Shown here piece after piece: positions 26,333-36,441 of a stretch of 64,000 nt of DNA; the stretch's first letter is position 1, and every line of letters begins with the position of its first letter. The notes under the pieces were generated by a model that saw only the letters and a program-made list of their open reading frames with translations, ran no database searches and was not told the origin of the DNA. The stretch is from Herbihabitans rhizosphaerae (GTDB lineage: Bacteria; Actinomycetota; Actinomycetes; Mycobacteriales; Pseudonocardiaceae), in the NCBI RefSeq assembly GCF_004216555.1, contig NZ_SGWQ01000006.1, positions 124,001 to 188,000 of the forward strand, in the 5' to 3' direction. A program made the position numbers and the translations under genes.

Positions 26333-27940
26333 CTAATGCGCGAAGTGGCGGGTGCCCGTGAGGTACAGCGCGACGCCGGCCGCGTCGGCGACGGCGATCG
26401 TGTCGGGGTCGCGCACCGAGCCGCCCGGCTGCACGATCGCCCGCACGCCGGCGTCGATCAGCACCTGCGGGCCGTCCGGGAACGGGAAGAACGCGTCCGA
26501 CGCGGCCACCGATCCCTTCACCCGGTCGCCGGCCCGCCGCACCGCCAGCTTCGCGGCGTCCACCCGGTTCACCTGGCCCATGCCGACGCCGACCGTGGCG
26601 CCGTCGTGCGCGAGCAGGATCGCGTTGGACTTGACCGCGCGGCAGGCCCGCCACGCGAACGCCAGGTCGGCGAGCGTCTCGTCGTCGACCGCCGCGCCGG
26701 TGGCGAGCGTCCACTTGGCCGGGTCGTCGCCCTCGGCGTCGATCGCGTCCGCGGTCTGGATCAGCAGCCCACCGGACACCGCGCGCATCTCCACGTCCCC
26801 GCGCGCCGGCGGCTCGGCGATCAGGATGCGCACGTTCTTCTTGCGGGACAACACATCCACGGCACCGTCCGAATAGGACGGAGCGATGACCACCTCGGTG
26901 AAGACCTCCGCGACCTGCTCGGCCATGTCCACGGTGACCTCGCGGTTCGCGGCGATCACGCCACCGAACGCGCTGACCGGATCGCAGGCGTGCGCCTTGC
27001 GGTGTGCGTCCGCGATCGCCGCCGATTCGTCCAATGTGGACACCGCGATGCCGCACGGGTTGGCGTGCTTGATGATCGCCACGCAGGGCAGCTCGTGATC
27101 GTGCGCGGCGCGCCAGGCGGCGTCGGAGTCGACGTAGTTGTTGTACGACATCTCCTTGCCGTGCACCTGTTCCGCGGTGGCCAGTCCGCGCCGGTGCGGA
27201 TCGCCGCTCGTGTAGAGCGCGGCGCGCTGGTGCGGGTTCTCGCCGTAGCGCAGCACGTCGGCCCGCTGCCAGCTCGCGCCCACCCAGCGCGGGAAGCCGC
27301 CGGTCTGCGCGGCGTCCGCGTCGGGGGCCAGCACGCTGCCCATCCAGGACGCCACCGCGATGTCGTAGCTCGCGGTGTGCCGGTACGCGTCGGCGGCCAG
27401 CCGCTGCCGGTCGACCAGGGTGAAGCCGCCGTCGCGCACCTGCTCCAGCGCCCAGGTGTAGCGCGTCGGGTCCACCACGACCGCGACACTGGCGTGGTTC
27501 TTGGCGGCGGCGCGCACCATCGCCGGGCCGCCGATGTCGATCTGCTCGACGCACTCGTCCGGGCTCGCGCCGGAGGAGACCGTGGCGGTGAACGGGTACA
27601 GGTTGACCACGAGCAGGTCGAACGGCGCGATGTCGAGGTGCTCGAGCTGCGCGACGTGCTCGGGTTTGTTCATGTCGGCGAGCAGGCCGGCGTGCACCCG
27701 CGGGTGCAGCGTCTTCACCCGGCCGTCCAGCGACTCGGGGAAGCCGGTCACCTGCTCGACGGGCGTGACGGGCACACCGGCGTCGGCGATCACGCGCGCC
27801 GTGCCGCCGGTGGAGACGATCTGCACACCGGCCGCGTGCAGGCCGGTCGCGAGCTCCAGCAGCCCCGCCTTGTCCGAGACGCCGATCAGCGCCCGGCGCA
27901 CCGGCCGGCGGCTGTCCACTTTGGACGTTGACTCGGTCAC
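26333..27940 (-). CDS. purH: bifunctional AICAR transformylase / IMP cyclohydrolase
   Basis: The 535-residue protein does the last two steps of IMP synthesis. Residues 1-200 form the MGS-like cyclohydrolase domain ([47 protein letters not shown]). The rest is the transformylase with [38 protein letters not shown] and a C-terminal [16 protein letters not shown]. It uses 10-formyl-THF made by FolD. The GTG start overlaps the purN stop codon (GTGA), so purN-purH is one operon. Confidence 0.97.
   Translation of the reverse strand: MTESTSKVDSRRPVRRALIGVSDKAGLLELATGLHAAGVQIVSTGGTARVIADAGVPVTPVEQVTGFPESLDGRVKTLHPRVHAGLLADMNKPEHVAQLEHLDIAPFDLLVVNLYPFTATVSSGASPDECVEQIDIGGPAMVRAAAKNHASVAVVVDPTRYTWALEQVRDGGFTLVDRQRLAADAYRHTASYDIAVASWMGSVLAPDADAAQTGGFPRWVGASWQRADVLRYGENPHQRAALYTSGDPHRRGLATAEQVHGKEMSYNNYVDSDAAWRAAHDHELPCVAIIKHANPCGIAVSTLDESAAIADAHRKAHACDPVSAFGGVIAANREVTVDMAEQVAEVFTEVVIAPSYSDGAVDVLSRKKNVRILIAEPPARGDVEMRAVSGGLLIQTADAIDAEGDDPAKWTLATGAAVDDETLADLAFAWRACRAVKSNAILLAHDGATVGVGMGQVNRVDAAKLAVRRAGDRVKGSVAASDAFFPFPDGPQVLIDAGVRAIVQPGGSVRDPDTIAVADAAGVALYLTGTRHFAH
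27029..27041. repeat. one-mismatch GTCCAC palindrome in purH
   Basis: GTCCAATGTGGAC differs from the perfect palindrome at one base. It encodes part of a conserved enzyme, and two further one-mismatch copies flank the purH/purN junction at 27914 and 27961. Confidence 0.6.
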
Positions 27941-28626
27941 GGGATGCTCACCTTTCGTCCGTCCACTGTGTACCCATCGCGGGCGAGGGCGGCCACCACG
28001 TCGACCAGCAGCCGCCGCTCGACCACCTTGATCCGCTCGTGCAGCTTGTCCACGTCGTCGCCGGGTTCGACCGCGACCGGCTCCTGCGCCACGATCGGAC
28101 CGGTGTCCACGCCGCCGTCCACCACGTGCACCGTGCTGCCGGTGACCTGCACGCCGTAGGCGACCGCGTCGTCCACCGCGTGCGCGCCGGGGAACGACGG
28201 CAGCAGCGCGGGGTGGGTGTTCAGCACGCGGTGCGCGAACCGGTCGAGGAACACCGGGCCGAGGATCTTCATGAAGCCGGCGGACACGACCAGGTCGGGG
28301 CGGTGCGCGGCGACGGCGTCGGTGAGCGCGGTGTCCCAGGCGGCACGGTCGGGGTGGTCGGCCAGGCGGACCGTGAACGCCGGGATGTCGGCGCGCTCGG
28401 CTCTGGCCAGCGCCTCGACGCCGGGCCGGTCGGTGCCGACGGCCACCACGGTCGCCGGGTACTCGGGTGTTTGCGCCGCGTCGAGAAGGGCCTGCAACAG
28501 GGTTCCCGATCCGGAAGCGAGGACGACAACCTTTGCCGGAATGGGCAATTCGAGCCGCAAAGGTTGCGGTGCTGCGGAATCGGACGCGCTCAGCTGACTC
28601 TCCTGCGGTCTCCCGGTCTCGGGCAC
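27937..28626 (-). CDS. purN: phosphoribosylglycinamide formyltransferase
   Basis: The product is 229 residues and converts GAR to formyl-GAR with 10-formyl-THF. Signatures are [17 protein letters not shown] near residue 35, the loop [39 protein letters not shown] with the catalytic His, and [11 protein letters not shown]. The first thirty residues are not conserved in the family, so translation may begin later than the GTG/ATG at 28626. It forms a coupled operon with purH. Confidence 0.95.
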   Translation of the reverse strand: MPETGRPQESQLSASDSAAPQPLRLELPIPAKVVVLASGSGTLLQALLDAAQTPEYPATVVAVGTDRPGVEALARAERADIPAFTVRLADHPDRAAWDTALTDAVAAHRPDLVVSAGFMKILGPVFLDRFAHRVLNTHPALLPSFPGAHAVDDAVAYGVQVTGSTVHVVDGGVDTGPIVAQEPVAVEPGDDVDKLHERIKVVERRLLVDVVAALARDGYTVDGRKVSIP

Positions 28627-28644
28627 CGCCAGCCTATGTCGTGG

Positions 28645-30126
28645 CTAGTCGATCTTGCTGGGCGGGCCGGTCAGGTCCTCGTCGGTGTCCTCGTCCTCCT
28701 CGGACTCGTCGTCGACCGTCTCGATGTCGTCAACGGAATCGTCGTCGGTGCCGTCGTCATCGGCCGGCTCCTCCTCGGCATCCTCGGTCTCGTCCGGCTC
28801 CTCGCCCTCGGCGTCGGTGTCGTCCTCGGGGTCGTCCTCGGCGTCGGCGTCCTCTTCATCGGAATCACCGTCGGTGTCGTCCGCATCGTCGTGCGCGTCA
28901 ACGACTTCCTCGTCATCGGTGGCATCGTCCACATCGGACTCGACTACCCGCGCCGGCCGCTCGCCGGCGAACCACGCCACCAGTCCACCCGGGATCAGGA
29001 TCCACGCGGCCATCAGCACCGACAACAGCGGCGCGCGCATCTCGACCGGGTCGAACATGCCCGAACCGAGCCGACCGCCCGCCGCCGCACCCACCACGGC
29101 GGACCCCATCGCGACCACCATCGCCGCGACCGCGACCGACCGCAGCCGGCGAATCGGCCGCTCGTCCACATCGCGCAGCAGCCAGCCGATCACCGCACCG
29201 ATCACCAGCGGCACCGCGAGCAGCGCCGGCCACCACGCCGCACGCTCCTCCGGCAACGCGGCCAGCAGCGGCACCGCCGGCACCGGTCCGCCGGTGAAGT
29301 CCAGCGGGCCGATCTCCACCGCGCCGATCGAGAACCCCGGACCCGCGAGGAACGACGTGCCGGCCACCACCGCGTTCGGCAGGTAGGCGACACACAACAG
29401 CAGCATGCCCAGCCCGCTGCCGGCCCCCGGCGCGTGCGCGGCGAACAGGCCGCGGGCCGTGCCGAACGACGCGATGAGGCCGATCACCACCACCAGCGCA
29501 CCCGCCGCGACCAGCACGGCAGCGCCGAGCGCACCCGCGCGCAACCCGATCAGCGCGATGTTGTCCGCCCTGGCCGCCACCATGTCGAGCAGTCGGCACC
29601 GGCGGGCCACGCCGATCGTCGCCGCGAGCCCGGACACCAGCGCCGGGTAGTACGCGGCACTCAGGATCGAGGCGGTCGCCTCGGGCGCCGAGGTCACCGT
29701 GGCCAGCACCACGCCGAACACCGCGTGGGCGCCCATCGCGGTGAACACGATCGGGCCGGCCTGGGTCGGGTGATCCAGCCCGAGCCGGTGCGCCGCCCCC
29801 GCCGCTGTCTTGGCGACCAGCACCAGCACGCCGATCGTGGGCAGCAGCGGCAGAAAGCCCAACTCCGCCGGACCGATCCGCAACGGCACCTGATGCACCG
29901 CGAGCCAGCTCGGCGCGGCCGCACTGAGCACTCCCGCCGTCGAGAACTGGGCTTGTGACGCCGCGGCCGTGACCAGTGCGGCGATCGCGGCCACCCCGGC
30001 GTACCCGGTGATCAACGGACCGAGCGCGACGACCGCCAGCACCCGCAGCCGGTGAAGCAGGAACGCCGCGGTCCCCTCCTCGGGAAGCGCGGCATCGACA
30101 GCGGGAAACAGCGGCATCTGACTCAC
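28645..30126 (-). CDS. perM: DUF6350 / PerM-like membrane protein
   Basis: The 493-residue protein has an N-terminal membrane domain (about eight to ten hydrophobic helices to residue 390) and a C-terminal tail of about 100 residues made almost only of Asp, Glu, Ala and Thr. Its place directly upstream of purN-purH matches M. tuberculosis Rv0955 (PerM), needed for division under magnesium limitation. The membrane part agrees with that family. The acidic tail should be cytoplasmic or wall-facing and might bind cations. The purN start lies 18 bases past its stop. Confidence 0.82.
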   Translation of the reverse strand: MSQMPLFPAVDAALPEEGTAAFLLHRLRVLAVVALGPLITGYAGVAAIAALVTAAASQAQFSTAGVLSAAAPSWLAVHQVPLRIGPAELGFLPLLPTIGVLVLVAKTAAGAAHRLGLDHPTQAGPIVFTAMGAHAVFGVVLATVTSAPEATASILSAAYYPALVSGLAATIGVARRCRLLDMVAARADNIALIGLRAGALGAAVLVAAGALVVVIGLIASFGTARGLFAAHAPGAGSGLGMLLLCVAYLPNAVVAGTSFLAGPGFSIGAVEIGPLDFTGGPVPAVPLLAALPEERAAWWPALLAVPLVIGAVIGWLLRDVDERPIRRLRSVAVAAMVVAMGSAVVGAAAGGRLGSGMFDPVEMRAPLLSVLMAAWILIPGGLVAWFAGERPARVVESDVDDATDDEEVVDAHDDADDTDGDSDEEDADAEDDPEDDTDAEGEEPDETEDAEEEPADDDGTDDDSVDDIETVDDESEEDEDTDEDLTGPPSKID

Positions 30127-30212
30127 TGTCGCATCTTGATCGGCATGATCACGTCAGGCACGCCGCGTGCGCCTATCAGGTGAAACGGTTCACACGACCG
30201 TCCACATGCGAC

Positions 30213-30247
30213 GGCGGGGTGGCACCGGAACCCGGTGCCACCCCGCC
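30213..30247. terminator. 16-bp perfect terminator hairpin
   Basis: GGCGGGGTGGCACCGG (30213-30228) and its exact complement (30232-30247) are separated by three bases. It follows the DUF5336 gene on the minus strand and insulates it from perM. Confidence 0.75.
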
Positions 30248-30260
30248 GTGATGCTGTGCG

Positions 30261-30977
30261 TCAGCTCTGCGGGTAACCGCCAGGAGGCGTGCCCGGCGCG
30301 CCACCCGGCTGCTGGCCGGGCTGCTGTCCGAACTGGCCCTGCTGCGGCGCGAACTGCGTCTGCTGGCCCGGCTGCTGGCCCGGCTGGGGGAAACCGCCGG
30401 ACGGCGGGCCGAACCCACCGGGCTGCTGGCCGTACGGCTGCTGCCGCTGGCCGGGAGCCGGCGCCTTGATGATGCCGGCGTCGAACAGGAACGCGACCAC
30501 GGCCGCGCCGAGCTGCAGGATGCCGAAGATCAGGATCATGATCGCGCCGGCGCCGAAACCGGCCTGGTCGGGGAAGTCGGCGGAGAACATGGTGAACAGC
30601 AGCCCGAACACCGCGCCCAACGACAGCACGGCGGGCACGCCGGGGCTCGGCTTCTGCTTACCGGGCAGCACGATCAACGCGGAGATCAGGCCGGCAACGA
30701 AGCAAGCGACGGGTATCCAGCTCAAACCGGCGGAACCGCCCTGACTCACCTCGTAGAAGCCGACGCCATCGCGCCCTTCGACGGAGATCGCCGGGGCAAA
30801 TCCGAGGAACACGATCACCAGGCCGAGGCCGGCGGTAACCAGGAACAAGATCTGCGGGAGGCCGAGCTTGAGGCCGCCGCCACCCTGGGAAGGGGGTCCG
30901 TAACCGGGGCCCTGCTGTGGCTGTTGCGGGCCCTGGCCAGGGAAACCGCCACCCTGTGCGCCGCTCGGGAAGGTCAT
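30261..30977 (-). CDS. DUF5336 (34-kDa-antigen-like) membrane protein
   Basis: The 238-residue protein has a Gly/Pro/Gln-rich N-terminus, four transmembrane helices at about residues 40-170, and a 70-residue Pro/Gly/Gln-rich tail (QQPGGFGPPSGGFPQPGQQP). This layout, and the position between perM and sucD, match M. tuberculosis Rv0954, the 34-kDa antigen. Low-complexity tails of this type face the cytoplasm or wall and often bind partners. The start has an AGGAGAGC site upstream. Confidence 0.8.
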   Translation of the reverse strand: MTFPSGAQGGGFPGQGPQQPQQGPGYGPPSQGGGGLKLGLPQILFLVTAGLGLVIVFLGFAPAISVEGRDGVGFYEVSQGGSAGLSWIPVACFVAGLISALIVLPGKQKPSPGVPAVLSLGAVFGLLFTMFSADFPDQAGFGAGAIMILIFGILQLGAAVVAFLFDAGIIKAPAPGQRQQPYGQQPGGFGPPSGGFPQPGQQPGQQTQFAPQQGQFGQQPGQQPGGAPGTPPGGYPQS

Positions 30978-31063
30978 CGCGTGCTCTCCTCAGCTTTTCT
31001 CGCCGCGATCAAGAAGGAAACGCTCGTGGGCAGCAAACGCTAGCCCATCCTGTGAAGTGGACG

Positions 31064-31091
31064 CCTGGCGGCACCCGGGGGTTCCGCCAGG
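31064..31091. terminator. hairpin between sucD and the DUF5336 gene
   Basis: CCTGGCGG (31064-31071) pairs with CCGCCAGG (31084-31091) across a 12-base loop. It is the weaker of two adjacent hairpins in this gap. Confidence 0.45.
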
Positions 31092-31107
31092 TGACCCGAA
31101 GAAAGTC

Positions 31108-31142
31108 GTGGGGCCGGACGCTACACCCGCGTCCGGCCCCAC
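31108..31142 (-). terminator. sucCD terminator
   Basis: GTGGGGCCGGACGC (31108-31121) and its exact complement (31129-31142) with a seven-base loop lie 20 bases past the sucD stop codon. Confidence 0.72.
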
Positions 31143-31161
31143 AGTGGCAGAAACTCGCGTG

Positions 31162-32052
31162 TCAGCCGGCCTTCTCGACCAGCTCCCGAGCCAGTGCCGC
31201 GGTCTCGCTCGGGGTCTTGCCGACCTTGACGCCGGCGGCCTCGAGCGCCTCCTTCTTGGCGGCGGCGGTACCGGACGAACCGGACACGATCGCGCCGGCG
31301 TGGCCCATCGTCTTGCCCTCGGGCGCGGTGAAGCCCGCGACGTAGCCGACGACCGGCTTGGTCACGTTCTTCTGGATGTAGTCGGCCGCCCGCTCCTCGG
31401 CGTCGCCGCCGATCTCGCCGATCATCACGATCAGCTCGGTGTCCGGGTCGGCCTCGAACGCCTCGAGCGCGTCGATGTGCGTGGTGCCGATGACCGGGTC
31501 ACCGCCGATGCCGACCGCGGAGGAGAAGCCGATGTCGCGCAGCTCGAACATCATCTGGTAGGTCAGCGTGCCGGACTTGGACACCAGGCCGATCTTGCCG
31601 GGGCCGGTGATGTTCGCCGGGATGATGCCGGCGTTGGACTTGCCGGGGCTGATCAGACCGGGGCAGTTCGGGCCGATGATCCGGGTCTTGTTGCCGGTGG
31701 CGACAGCGTGCGCCCAGAAGTAGGCCGAGTCGTGCACCGGGATGCCCTCGGTGATCACCACGGCCAGGCCGATCTGCGCGTCGATCGCCTCGATCACCGC
31801 GTCCTTGGCGAACTTCGGCGGAACGAAGATCACCGAAACGTCGGCGCCCGTCTTGTCCATCGCCTCGGCCACGGAGGCGAACACCGGGAGCTTCGCGCCC
31901 TCGATCTCGACCTCGGTGCCGGCCTTGCGCGGGTTCACGCCGCCGACGATGTTGGTGCCCGACTTGAGCATCCGCGCGGTGTGCTTGGTGCCCTCGGAGC
32001 CGGTCATGCCCTGGACGATGACCTTGCTGTTCTCATTCAGGAAAATGGCCAT
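31162..32052 (-). CDS. sucD: succinyl-CoA synthetase alpha subunit
   Basis: The 296-residue alpha subunit binds CoA and carries the phospho-histidine. Signatures are [71 protein letters not shown], and [15 protein letters not shown] with the active-site His near 250. It forms an alpha/beta enzyme with SucC that makes ATP or GTP from succinyl-CoA. Three bases separate it from the sucC stop, so the two genes form an operon. Confidence 0.97.
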   Translation of the reverse strand: MAIFLNENSKVIVQGMTGSEGTKHTARMLKSGTNIVGGVNPRKAGTEVEIEGAKLPVFASVAEAMDKTGADVSVIFVPPKFAKDAVIEAIDAQIGLAVVITEGIPVHDSAYFWAHAVATGNKTRIIGPNCPGLISPGKSNAGIIPANITGPGKIGLVSKSGTLTYQMMFELRDIGFSSAVGIGGDPVIGTTHIDALEAFEADPDTELIVMIGEIGGDAEERAADYIQKNVTKPVVGYVAGFTAPEGKTMGHAGAIVSGSSGTAAAKKEALEAAGVKVGKTPSETAALARELVEKAG

Positions 32053-32055
32053 TGG

Positions 32056-33225
32056 TCACGCCCCCGCAGCAGCGAGCTCGGCGGCCTTGTCGGCCGCGTT
32101 GTCCATGGTGTCGACCACTGTCACCAGCGGGTGGTTCGCCTCGGCCAGGATGCGGCGGCCCTCTTCGACGTTGTTGCCGTCGAGGCGGACGACCAGCGGC
32201 TTGGTGGCCTCGTCGCCCAGCTTGCCCAGCGCGCCGACGATGCCGTTGGCGACCTCGTCGCACGCGGTGATACCGCCGAAGACGTTCACGAACACCGACT
32301 TGACGTCCGGGTCGCCCAGGATGATGTGCAGGCCGTTGGCCATGACCTCGGCCGACGCGCCGCCGCCGATGTCCAGGAAGTTGGCCGGCTTCACGCCGCT
32401 GTGCTTCTCACCGGCGTAGGCCACGACGTCCAGCGTGGACATCACGAGGCCGGCGCCGTTGCCGATGATGCCGACCTGGCCGTCCAGCTTGACGTAGTTG
32501 AGGTCCTTCTCCTTGGCTGCGGCCTCCAGCGGGTCCTCGGCGGCCTTGTCGACCAGCTTCGCGTGCTCCGGCTGGCGGAAGTCGGCGTTCTCGTCGAGCG
32601 TGACCTTGCCGTCCAGCGCGACGACCTTGTCCTGCGGGTCGCGCACCAGCGGGTTGACCTCGACCAGCGTCGCGTCCTCGGAGACGAAGGTCTCCCACAG
32701 CTTCACCACGACGTCGGCGGCGTCCTCGATGATCGCGTCAGGGAAGTTGCCCTGCTTGAGGATCTCCAGCGCCTTGGCCTTGTCGACACCCGCGATGGGG
32801 TCGACCGGCACCTTGGCCAGCGCGTCGGGGCGGTCCACCGCGAGCTGCTCGATCTCCATGCCGCCCTCGGCGGAGGCCATCGCCAGGAAGGTGCGGTTGG
32901 TGCGGTCGAGCAGGAAGGAGAAGTAGTACTCCTCGGCGATGTCGGACGCCAGGGTCACCAACACCTTGCGGGTGATGTGCCCCTTGATGGCCAGGCCCAG
33001 GATCGCCTCGGCCTTGGTCTTGGCGTCGTCCGGGTTGTCGGCGAGCTTCACACCGCCGGCCTTGCCGCGCCCGCCGGTCTTCACCTGCGCCTTGATGACG
33101 ACGGTCTGGCCGATCTCCTCCGCGATGGCGCGGGCCGCATCGGCCGTGTCGGCCACGTCGCCCGGCAGCACCGGGACTCCGTGGGCGGCGAAGAGCTCCT
33201 TCGCCTGGTACTCGTACAGGTCCAC
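32056..33225 (-). CDS. sucC: succinyl-CoA synthetase beta subunit
   Basis: The 389-residue beta subunit has the ATP-grasp fold ([39 protein letters not shown]) and the C-terminal ligase domain ([38 protein letters not shown]). ATP or GTP preference cannot be told by eye. It is the first gene of sucC-sucD, a well conserved order, and lies between the DUF5336 antigen block and the M23 peptidase as in mycobacteria. Confidence 0.97.
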   Translation of the reverse strand: MDLYEYQAKELFAAHGVPVLPGDVADTADAARAIAEEIGQTVVIKAQVKTGGRGKAGGVKLADNPDDAKTKAEAILGLAIKGHITRKVLVTLASDIAEEYYFSFLLDRTNRTFLAMASAEGGMEIEQLAVDRPDALAKVPVDPIAGVDKAKALEILKQGNFPDAIIEDAADVVVKLWETFVSEDATLVEVNPLVRDPQDKVVALDGKVTLDENADFRQPEHAKLVDKAAEDPLEAAAKEKDLNYVKLDGQVGIIGNGAGLVMSTLDVVAYAGEKHSGVKPANFLDIGGGASAEVMANGLHIILGDPDVKSVFVNVFGGITACDEVANGIVGALGKLGDEATKPLVVRLDGNNVEEGRRILAEANHPLVTVVDTMDNAADKAAELAAAGA

Positions 33226-33326
33226 CTGGCAGTCTCCTGATCAGGGCGTCTTCGAATGCTGTCGGACGTCGGTTGACCCTAGCGAGGAGGCCTCGCCGGT
33301 ACCGCATCGCACCCTCGTGAGGTCAG

Positions 33327-33638
33327 TCACCGACCCAGCCGTTCGCTGATACGGCCGAGCGTTTCATCCGGATCGCCGGTGGTCACGTCGATCACCGCGA
33401 CGTCGTCGGCGTCCTGATCGGCGAGCAGCGTCACAACGGACTCGGCGGCGATCTCGGGCACGGCGAGCGCGATCGCGTGCACGTCCTCCTGCAGCGCGGT
33501 CCGCACGACGTGCTCCGCGGTGGTGTGGCCGCGCGTGTAGACGACCTCGTGGCCGGCGTCGCGCAGCGCCCTGGCCACCGCGACGGCGGGACCGTCGTCG
33601 TCGGCCGGGGCGGCGAGCAGGATCCGGGCGATGGTCAT
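33327..33638 (-). CDS. cobalamin-binding-domain-like protein without the His motif
   Basis: The 103-residue protein looks like a free-standing B12-binding (flavodoxin-like) domain: TIARILLAAPADDDGPAVAV, ALRDAGHEVVYTRGHTTAEH, and VVTLLADQDADDVAVIDVTT. The DxHxxG loop that ligates cobalt in methylmalonyl-CoA mutase-type domains is replaced by DDDGPA, so base-off cobalamin binding is unlikely. Its ATG overlaps the stop of the upstream membrane-protein gene. Function is unknown. Confidence 0.65.
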   Translation of the reverse strand: MTIARILLAAPADDDGPAVAVARALRDAGHEVVYTRGHTTAEHVVRTALQEDVHAIALAVPEIAAESVVTLLADQDADDVAVIDVTTGDPDETLGRISERLGR

Positions 33639-35458
33639 TCGCCGTTGTCCTCTGCGTCGGCGGTCCGCCGCTTGGTCAGCGCGATGACCGCGGCGATCAC
33701 CAGCGCGCCGGCGCAGGCGGCGGACAGCCAGGTGCCGGTGCCCGGGGTCGCGCCGGCCACCCGGCCCGAGGTGAGCGTCGGTTCGAGCGCGCGCACGGCC
33801 ACCACGGTGGCGGCGCCGAGCAGCAGCGCGGCGGCCCGCGGCGGGCGCGAGGCCAGCGCCAGCACCGCGGCGGCGATCACCGCGGCGAGTGCGACGAGCA
33901 GGCCCCAGGACGCGAGCCGGAAGTTCGACCACAGGCCGGGCGGCGTGTAGCCGGCGGCGCGGAGGATCGGTGCGCCGAACGCGCCGACGGCGAGCACCAC
34001 CGCGGCGGTGACCGGGGTGATCAGCGTGCCGTTGACCGCGCGGTCGGACACGTCCACGTCGTCGCGCTCGGCTCCGCCGGCCAGCGCGCCACAGCACGCG
34101 GTGGCGGCGGCGAGCAGGAGGGCGCCGGCGGTCAGCAAGGTGCCGGATCCCGGGCGGACCACGTCGCTGGTGCCCAGGGCGGTGAGCGAGGTGTCGAGCG
34201 CGCTGGCGCCGGCGAGTACGACCGCGGCCGATGCGACGACCAGTGCCGGCCGCACGATCGGCGCCCACTTCACGCCCATCTGGCTCAGCCCGAGCAGCCC
34301 GACGACCACGCCGGCCGGCACCAGGAGCCGGCTGGAGTAGTTCACCGGCAGCTCGATGCCGGCGTCGGCGACCAGCAGTCGCGAGCGGGCGGCGGCCAGC
34401 GATGCGGCACCGGTCAGCAGGCCGAGCAGGGACATGGTCTGGTGCAGCCGGGCGGAGTCCAGCGTGACGGGCCGGCTCGGCGCGCCGTCGGACTCGCCGG
34501 CCGGTTCGACGCGCAACTGCCGCCAGGCCAGCGCCAGCAGCGCGAGCGCGGCGACGAGTGCGGCGACCGGCCCCCAGGCGACGTGCAGCCATCGGGTGGT
34601 GGTCGCGGCGACGACCGCCGGCAGGGCGATCGCCAGGACGGCGACGGCGGTGCCGATCAGCACGCCGGCCGAGAGGCCGGGCCGTGGCGCGCTCGCGGCC
34701 ATGGCGGCGCCGGCGAGCACCGCCGCGGCGGCGAGCAGGGTGCCCACGGTGGCCAGCGCCGGGCCGCCGAGCACCCCGGTGCCGACGACGAAGGCGTTGT
34801 CGGACCCGAACGGCGCGGTCACCAGGCCCAGTGCGGCCACGCCCGCGGCGGCGAGCGCCCAGCCGGCGACCGGGCGGCGGTCGGCCATGGCATCGGCGCG
34901 GCTGGCGTCGTCGAACTCCTCCGCGTAGGGCGAGCCCGGCGCGCTGCCGGCCCGGCCAGCCGCGAGCAATCCGGCGACGAGAGCCGCCACGTGGCCGGCG
35001 ATCAGCAGCCAGGGCCCGACGCCGGGCGGCGGCTTGGCGACGTCGGTGATGGCGAACAGCTCCGGACGGGCGGCCAGCAGCGGGTCGACGACGATCTGCA
35101 GGTCGATCAGTGCGCGGCCGGCGGCGAGGAGCGCGGCGCCGATCAGCACGCCGGCGGCGGCGACCGCTCGGCGGAGCACCGTCAGCGCGGCGGCGGCGAT
35201 GATCGGCAGCAGGGCCAGCACGACCAGGAGCGGTGCGCTGGCGAACGACGGGGGCGACTTCGTGCGGTCGACGCCGATGATCGCGCCGGCCGAGACGAAC
35301 AGCGCTCCGGCGGCGGCGACGGCCAGGGCGATCCGGAGGCGCGGCGGCATCGACTGCCAACCGATGCCGTCCGACTGCCGGATGGGCAGCGCCCCTTTCG
35401 TCCGCGGCGCCGACGTCGGGCGGGACGTCTTCGGCGGCGTTCGGGTCCGCGCTGTCAT
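33635..35458 (-). CDS. large polytopic membrane protein of unknown function
   Basis: The 607-residue protein starts with a basic cytoplasmic segment (MTARTRTPPKTSRPTSAPRT). About sixteen to eighteen Ala/Val/Leu-rich helices follow to the end. I recognise no transporter or synthase motif, and composition is very biased (Ala above one fifth by eye). The ATG at 35458 is preferred over upstream in-frame codons, which lie inside a repeat array. It is coupled by ATGA to the B12-domain-like gene. Confidence 0.7.
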   Translation of the reverse strand: MTARTRTPPKTSRPTSAPRTKGALPIRQSDGIGWQSMPPRLRIALAVAAAGALFVSAGAIIGVDRTKSPPSFASAPLLVVLALLPIIAAAALTVLRRAVAAAGVLIGAALLAAGRALIDLQIVVDPLLAARPELFAITDVAKPPPGVGPWLLIAGHVAALVAGLLAAGRAGSAPGSPYAEEFDDASRADAMADRRPVAGWALAAAGVAALGLVTAPFGSDNAFVVGTGVLGGPALATVGTLLAAAAVLAGAAMAASAPRPGLSAGVLIGTAVAVLAIALPAVVAATTTRWLHVAWGPVAALVAALALLALAWRQLRVEPAGESDGAPSRPVTLDSARLHQTMSLLGLLTGAASLAAARSRLLVADAGIELPVNYSSRLLVPAGVVVGLLGLSQMGVKWAPIVRPALVVASAAVVLAGASALDTSLTALGTSDVVRPGSGTLLTAGALLLAAATACCGALAGGAERDDVDVSDRAVNGTLITPVTAAVVLAVGAFGAPILRAAGYTPPGLWSNFRLASWGLLVALAAVIAAAVLALASRPPRAAALLLGAATVVAVRALEPTLTSGRVAGATPGTGTWLSAACAGALVIAAVIALTKRRTADAEDNGE

Positions 35459-35510
35459 CGCGTCGACGCTAGCAAGGCCACGCCGCCACCCTTTCGGGCG
35501 ACTCACCGCG

Positions 35511-35640
35511 CCCCGCACCCGCGAGTCCCGCGCCCCGCACCCGCGAGTCCCGCGCCCCGCACCCGCGAGTCCCGCGCCCCGCACCCGCGAGTCCCGCGCC
35601 CCGCACCCGCGAGTCCCGCGCTCCGCACGGCGAGTCCGCC
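35511..35640. repeat. 22-bp tandem array, five perfect copies (locus 4 of 4)
   Basis: A 22-bp unit containing CACCCGCGAGTCCCGCG is repeated without spacers at 35511, 35533, 35555, 35577 and 35599, then degenerates to 35640. It is the reverse complement of the unit seen at 7.0, 11.5 and 26.3 kb. Confidence 0.9.
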
Positions 35641-36441
35641 TTCGGCACGGCAGTTTGCACGCTCAGGCGGCCAACCGTCCGCCAGGCGCCATTGGTCGCC
35701 TCGCTCGGCCGTGGTGGCCACGGCGTCGGCCGAGCCGCACCCTCGCGTCCGCCGCATACGGGTGCGCACCTCACCGCGAGCGGGGCGCGGACCCGCAACA
35801 GCCGCGCCGACCGCTGCCCGGCGCCTGAACATCCCAGGCCTGCGAGTCGATGCCGCGATCACCGCGAGATGGGTGCCGCAGGTGACGGGGTGCCAGCGAC
35901 GGGCACGGCGGCAACCGAGCGGACGCGCGGGGCTCGCCGGGGCGATGCACCACCCGGCGAATCGCCGAGGAGTTCGATGCTCCGAGCGGTCCCGGCCCGA
36001 GGGGACGCGGCACGCTCGATCACGAGGGTTGAGGTACCGCGCGGCGAGGCGATGGGGACGGCGACGAGACTGGCACGGTCACGGGCCCGCCTGACCGGAG
36101 GTGGAACTCGCTCCACAGGGGCCGGACTCGCGGATCACTCAAGGCGCGGGGCGTAACACAGCTCACATTATTGGAGCAATCTAGTGCTCACTTTGTGTCA
36201 TTTCCGCAGGGTTTGGACGCGCGCTCGCCGCCCGATCGGCAGACACGCGTCACGGAGGTTGCCCTGAACGGTTTCCCTTGGTTACTGTCCCCCGGTCCGT
36301 TGTCACAGTCCGATCACGAATAGGACGGAGCCGGCAACCCCGACGCCGGCTCACCGGGATCCCCCGCCCGGGTCCACGCCAGAGCTCGTCCCCGCGAGCC
36401 GAGGTATCGGATTGGATTCCCCGAAGACGGAAGGTCACACG
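35641..36441. other. 0.8-kb region without a gene; structured leader of the M23 peptidase gene
   Basis: From 35641 to about 36170 I see no coding bias on either strand. Near 36155-36200 base composition becomes AT-richer (CACATTATTGGAGCAATC), likely a promoter zone. Between 36328 and 36399 three hairpins follow one another: GAGCCGGC/GCCGGCTC (36328-36352), CCGGG/CCCGG (36354-36371) and GCTCG/CGAGC (36384-36399). They form a long structured 5' leader that I cannot assign to a known riboswitch class. Confidence 0.5.

Noticed and set aside
35511-35640. Possible CRISPR array
   Set aside because: Units are contiguous 22-bp repeats without spacers, and no cas gene is near.
36240-36420. c-di-AMP (ydaO) riboswitch upstream of the M23 gene
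   Set aside because: The position is typical, but the conserved GGGUGAA and CAGCUAACCUCG-type segments are not present on the plus strand.
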